From Butyrivibrio sp. NC3005 (GTDB lineage Bacteria; Bacillota; Clostridia; Lachnospirales; Lachnospiraceae): a DNA stretch of 64,000 bases. A program made the position numbers and the translations under genes. The stretch spans positions 1 through 64,000 of the forward strand of contig NZ_AUKC01000018.1 in assembly GCF_000424545.1 (NCBI RefSeq), written 5' to 3'. Below, piece after piece: positions 60,301 to 64,000 of the stretch (position 1 is the first letter of the stretch; the number at the start of each line of letters is the position of its first letter). The notes below the pieces were generated by a model. It had not been told where the DNA came from. It searched no databases and saw only the letters and a program-made list of their open reading frames with translations.

Positions 60301-61155
60301 ATGAAAAAGTTTTTTTTATTTACTAATCAGAGTAAAGACAAGAATTTTGAAGTAAGTTCAAAAGTAAAACATTTTCTTGAGCAAAATGGTAAAGAGTGTG
60401 AGATTGCCCATTTTGATGATACTTGTAAAACACTTGACAGACCTGATGCCAGATTTTATAAAACTGATATACCAAAAGATACTGATTTATGTATCGCTAT
60501 TGGCGGAGATGGAACAATGCTTCAGGCTGCAAGAAACTGCAGAAAGCTTGAAATTCCGCTTCTAGGTATTAATATGGGAACAGTCGGCTATCTGACTGAA
60601 GTTGATTTAGAGCATATGGAAGAAGCTCTTACAAGAGTTATTGAGGGTAAGTACACAATAGAAAAACGTATGATGCTCAAAGGCTTTATAAAAGGTAAAG
60701 AAGAGTGTACAGAGGCTTTAAATGACATTGTTATAGCTAGAGCAGCTGCGCTGTCTGTTATTACTTTAAGTGTTTATGTTAACGATAGATTGCTTACAAC
60801 ATATCAAGCTGACGGGATAATAGTATCTACACCGACAGGATCAACTGGTTACAATATGTCTGCGGGAGGCCCTATTGTTGAACCAAAATCTGACACAATA
60901 CTTCTTACACCTATTTGTCCGCATACATTAAATTCTCGAAGCATAGTTCTTTCATCTAATGATAAGGTTGAACTTGAACTTGTCGAAGGAAGAAATGGAG
61001 TTTTGCAGGAGGCAGAAGCAAGCTTCGATGGAAGATATGGAACTAAGTTACAGACAGGTGATAGACTTGTAGTATCTAAATCTGATACGACTACAAGAAT
61101 TCTAAAAATTAATGAGGTTAGTTTTTTAGAAATATTGCATAAAAAACTAGGATAA
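60301..61155 (+). CDS. nadK: NAD kinase
   Basis: Makes NADP from NAD and ATP or polyphosphate (284 residues). GGDGTMLQAAR (about 63-73) is the catalytic GGDG motif, and GINMGTVGYLTEVD, the VSTPTGSTGYNMSAGGP loop and the C-terminal beta-sandwich follow. The family is cytosolic. It lies in the conserved tlyA-nadK-argR-recN order. Confidence 0.97.
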   Translation: MKKFFLFTNQSKDKNFEVSSKVKHFLEQNGKECEIAHFDDTCKTLDRPDARFYKTDIPKDTDLCIAIGGDGTMLQAARNCRKLEIPLLGINMGTVGYLTEVDLEHMEEALTRVIEGKYTIEKRMMLKGFIKGKEECTEALNDIVIARAAALSVITLSVYVNDRLLTTYQADGIIVSTPTGSTGYNMSAGGPIVEPKSDTILLTPICPHTLNSRSIVLSSNDKVELELVEGRNGVLQEAEASFDGRYGTKLQTGDRLVVSKSDTTTRILKINEVSFLEILHKKLG

Positions 61156-61177
61156 AATATACAAAGGATAATTAACG

Positions 61178-61627
61178 ATGAAAAAAAACAGACATGAGAA
61201 AATCATCGAGTTAATAGCTAAATACGAAGTTGAGACACAAGAAATGCTTGCTGCACTATTATGTGAAGCCGGATATGAAGTTACACAGGCTACTGTATCA
61301 AGAGATATTAGAGAATTGAAGCTTACAAAAGTTCAGACTTCTAATGGAAAACAGAAGTATTGTGTGATGGGGCAGGAAGACAATCACCTTCAGGATAAGT
61401 ATATTCAGGTTCTCAAAAGTGGTTATGTATCAATGGACAGAGCGCAGAATATTCTAGTCCTTAAGACTGTTTCCGGAATGGCTATGGCTGTTGCAGCTGC
61501 ACTTGATGCGCTGCATTTATCTCAGATGTTGGGATGTATTGCTGGAGATGATACTATTTTTGCAGCCATTAGAACAGAAGATGATGCCTTGGAAGTAATG
61601 AATAAAATCAGAGAAATGGTTGAATGA
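61178..61627 (+). CDS. argR: Arginine repressor family regulator
   Basis: A 149-residue ArgR/AhrC protein. The N-terminal winged helix includes TQATVSRDIRELKLTKV (about 39-55). The C-terminal hexamerisation and arginine-binding domain has SGMAMAVAAALDAL and GCIAGDDTIFAA with the GDDT aspartate pair. Role: arginine-dependent control of biosynthesis and catabolism genes, none of which are in this window. Its place before recN is a conserved arrangement in Firmicutes. Confidence 0.96.
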   Translation: MKKNRHEKIIELIAKYEVETQEMLAALLCEAGYEVTQATVSRDIRELKLTKVQTSNGKQKYCVMGQEDNHLQDKYIQVLKSGYVSMDRAQNILVLKTVSGMAMAVAAALDALHLSQMLGCIAGDDTIFAAIRTEDDALEVMNKIREMVE

Positions 61628-61711
61628 TTTACAGCACTTTCTAGTTCACAGTTTGTGCCTGGAATATGAAAAGCGGCGGGACCCGTAATTCAGAAAAGAT
61701 GGGGAGAGGCG

Positions 61712-63400
61712 ATGTTATATACACTACATGTTAAGGATCTGGCATTAATCAAAGAACAGGAAATAGAATTTCATGAAGGATTAAATATTCTCACCGGTGA
61801 AACTGGTGCGGGTAAATCAATTATTATCGGATCAGTAAATCTGGCACTAGGTGGTAAAGCTGATAAGGAAATGATACGTACTGGTGCAGAGTATGCTCTT
61901 GTTGAATTAACTTTTTTTGTAGATAATAAAGAAATCGTTCAGAAAATAAAATCAATGGATCTGCCAATCGATGATGAGGGAACTGTAGTTCTTAGTAGAA
62001 AAATAATGCAGGGACGAAGCATATGCAAAGTTGGCGGAGAAAGTGTTAATTTAAAGCAGCTTAGAGAACTCGGAGAGTTGCTTATAAATATTCATGGTCA
62101 GAATGATCATCAGGCTCTTTTGCACAAGAAAAAGCATCTCGAAATACTTGATAGCTATAGTGAAAAAGAACTTAATGAATATAAAAAAGAGCTTGCCAAT
62201 GTTTGGAAATATCACGAAGAGATTCGAAAAAAGCTAGATGAGACAAATCTTGATGAAGCTACTAGAAAAAGAGAGCAGGATCTTGCTTCCTACGAGCTAT
62301 CAGAGATAAGTCAGGCTGAACTTTCTGAAGGCGAAGACGAAGAGTTGGAGGCGAAATATCGTAAAATGGTCAATGGTAGGAAGATAGCAGAAGCTGCCTC
62401 TATGGCTAATGAAAGTATTTTTGCTGAAGACAAAGAAAATGCATCTGATAGCATTAGCGATGCGGTCTCTAGACTTAGCAGTGTTTCGTCCTATGATGAG
62501 GCAATTGATGATTTGACCAAACAGCTTCTTGAAATAGATACGCTTCTAACTGAGTTTGGAAGATCTTTGTCAGACTACATCTCAGATTTGGAATTTGATG
62601 AAGAAGATTTTCAGGAAGTTGAAGAAAGACTTAATCTTATAAATCATTTAAAAGATAAGTATGGAAACAGCATTACTGATATTTTAGAATATGCAAGCGA
62701 GAAAGAAAAGCAGCTTGAGATTTTGTGTAATCTTGAAGAAGAAAGAAATAGACTGACCAAAGAGCTTTCCAAAGCAAGGGAAAAAGCGCTTAAGTTATGT
62801 GAGAATATTTCAGAAGTCAGAAAGAAGAATGCTTCTAAACTTGCGAAAGAAATGAAAAAAGCTCTTCTGGATTTGAACTTTTTAGATGTTAAATTTGAAA
62901 TTCAGGTAAGAAGTTTTGAAGATAGAATCACAGCAGAAGGTTTTGATGAAGTTGAGTTTATGATTTCAACAAATCCTGGAGAATCAATAAGACCTCTTGA
63001 AGAAGTTGCAAGTGGTGGTGAACTTTCTAGAATAATGCTTGCATTAAAAACGGTGTTAGCTGATAAAGATGAAATTGAATCTCTTATATTTGATGAAATA
63101 GATACTGGAATAAGTGGTGTTACGGCATGGAAGGTTTCAGAAAAGCTTGGAAATCTGTCTGGGCATCATCAGATATTATGCATTACTCATTTGCCACAGA
63201 TTGCTGCAATGGCAGACCACCATTATCTTATTAAAAAAGGTGTGTCTGAAAGCCGCACGATTACCAATATAAAAGAGCTTAATAGTCAGGACAGTGTCGA
63301 AGAACTTGGAAGACTGCTTGGAGCTGGTGAAATAACGGATGCTGTGCGTGAGAATGCAAGAGAAATGAAGAAAAAAGCATCTGAAGTTAAAACATTGTAG
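61712..63400 (+). CDS. recN: DNA repair protein RecN
   Basis: SMC-like ATPase that acts at double-strand breaks (562 residues). The Walker A GETGAGKSIIIGSV is near residue 30, and long coiled coils (about 150-370) surround a short hinge. The C-terminal half has the ABC signature EVASGGELSRIMLALK and Walker B LIFDEIDTGISG. GGGGAGAGG precedes the ATG. Confidence 0.97.
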   Translation: MLYTLHVKDLALIKEQEIEFHEGLNILTGETGAGKSIIIGSVNLALGGKADKEMIRTGAEYALVELTFFVDNKEIVQKIKSMDLPIDDEGTVVLSRKIMQGRSICKVGGESVNLKQLRELGELLINIHGQNDHQALLHKKKHLEILDSYSEKELNEYKKELANVWKYHEEIRKKLDETNLDEATRKREQDLASYELSEISQAELSEGEDEELEAKYRKMVNGRKIAEAASMANESIFAEDKENASDSISDAVSRLSSVSSYDEAIDDLTKQLLEIDTLLTEFGRSLSDYISDLEFDEEDFQEVEERLNLINHLKDKYGNSITDILEYASEKEKQLEILCNLEEERNRLTKELSKAREKALKLCENISEVRKKNASKLAKEMKKALLDLNFLDVKFEIQVRSFEDRITAEGFDEVEFMISTNPGESIRPLEEVASGGELSRIMLALKTVLADKDEIESLIFDEIDTGISGVTAWKVSEKLGNLSGHHQILCITHLPQIAAMADHHYLIKKGVSESRTITNIKELNSQDSVEELGRLLGAGEITDAVRENAREMKKKASEVKTL

Positions 63401-63457
63401 CAAGTTATAAAGACAAAAATAATAGTGTTGGGAAGCACTGCTTGTAATGGAGGAAGT

Positions 63458-64000
63458 ATGACAATCGATAATGATGATTTATTAAACAGCATAATATCAA
63501 GCCTTGATAGAATAGAAAATGTGAAGGTTGAGGAACTTCCAAATATGGCTTTATATATGGATCAGCTGACCACATTTATGGATGAGAAGCTTTATAAAAC
63601 AACCAGATATCCAGGTGAAGATAAGATTCTGACCAAAACAATGATAAATAATTATGCCAAAAATGATTTACTTCCTCCACCAGTTAGAAAAAAATATTCT
63701 AAAGATCATTTGATTTTGCTTATTTTTATCTATTATTTCAAGGGAGTATTATCAATTGATGATGTACAGACTCTGCTTGAACCAGTAAAAGAAAGATTTC
63801 ATATAAGTGATACTGAAAATCTTAATCTTTCCGATATATACAAGCGAATATATGATATGGAAGAGCAAGAGGCAATTCCTGTAAAGGAAGACGTGTTGAA
63901 AAAAGCTAAAATTGCCAAGAAAGCATTTAGCGATGTAGATGATGATTCTAAAGATAAATTAGAACTTTTTTCATTTTTGGCCCTTCTTGCTTATGATGTT
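63458..64000 (+). CDS. DUF1836 protein (partial, runs off the window)
   Basis: ATG 63458, preceded by GGAGGAAGT, opens a frame of 181 codons that continues past the window end. Residues about 25-110 (ELPNMALYMDQLTTFMDEKL, TKTMINNYAKNDLLPPP, YSKDHLILLIFIYYFKGVLSI) match the DUF1836 family, found almost only in Clostridia. The segment reads like a MerR-type helix-turn-helix, so a DNA-binding role is plausible but unproven. It follows recN by 57 bp. Confidence 0.85.
   Translation, partial: MTIDNDDLLNSIISSLDRIENVKVEELPNMALYMDQLTTFMDEKLYKTTRYPGEDKILTKTMINNYAKNDLLPPPVRKKYSKDHLILLIFIYYFKGVLSIDDVQTLLEPVKERFHISDTENLNLSDIYKRIYDMEEQEAIPVKEDVLKKAKIAKKAFSDVDDDSKDKLELFSFLALLAYDV

Noticed and set aside
1-64000. 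CRISPR array, prophage, insertion sequence or restriction-defence island
   Set aside because: No regularly spaced repeats with unique spacers, no transposase, integrase or phage genes and no nuclease-methylase sets were seen on either strand.

Overview
The window is 64 kb of a low-GC genome, roughly 35-38% GC by eye. It reads as a chromosome segment of an anaerobic Clostridia member of the Lachnospiraceae, most like the Butyrivibrio/Pseudobutyrivibrio group. The reasons are: Gram-positive PolC, housekeeping operons in the Firmicutes order, Shine-Dalgarno-led genes, a very large envelope-attached GH10-CBM9 xylanase, and surface proteins with Lachnospiraceae-style repeats. Species assignment is inference; no 16S rRNA gene is present.

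Layout. 0.1-7.4 kb is accessory: a Cys-type glutathione peroxidase with a 1-Cys OhrR-type regulator, a Ser-rich lipoprotein on the minus strand, a 630-bp intergenic region packed with inverted repeats, a two-component system, and a deletion scar where a truncated ABC permease is joined to an ATPase lacking its Walker A half. 7.6-17.7 kb holds an rRNA m5U methyltransferase, the 1405-residue xylanase, an IclR-family regulator with matching operator half-sites before itself and before a KDPG aldolase-KDG kinase pair, and an AI-2E-type permease. 17.8-27.3 kb holds a heterodimeric ABC exporter, a FIST-like/degenerate GGDEF protein, a purine permease, a VanY-type carboxypeptidase, a polysaccharide deacetylase and a bactofilin.

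27.4-63.4 kb is essentially housekeeping: pyrH-frr-uppS-cdsA, dxr-rseP-ispG-polC, three tandem tRNA-Glu(CUC) genes, rimP-nusA-rnpM-ylxQ-infB, rbfA-nrnA-truB-ribF, rpsO, pnp, prfC, then asp23-nusB-xseA-xseB-ispA-dxs-tlyA-nadK-argR-recN. These supply nucleotides, translation factors, RNA decay and the MEP-isoprenoid-undecaprenyl route for cell-wall lipid carriers. One accessory gene, a membrane transglutaminase-like protein, sits between prfC and asp23. The window ends inside a DUF1836 gene.

Several gene starts were moved downstream of the longest open frame because a Shine-Dalgarno or a promoter decides them (7639, 13656, 14581, 16509, 17779, 21534, 23831, 33822, 54023, 54899).

No convincing new defence or biosynthetic system is visible. 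The most distinctive signals are the KdgR-like three-half-site operator, two small dispersed intergenic repeat families, the ABC deletion scar, a GC-rich branched RNA element after infB, a putative pseudoknotted rpsO leader, the tandem tRNA-Glu array, and a GGDEF domain whose signature is destroyed.
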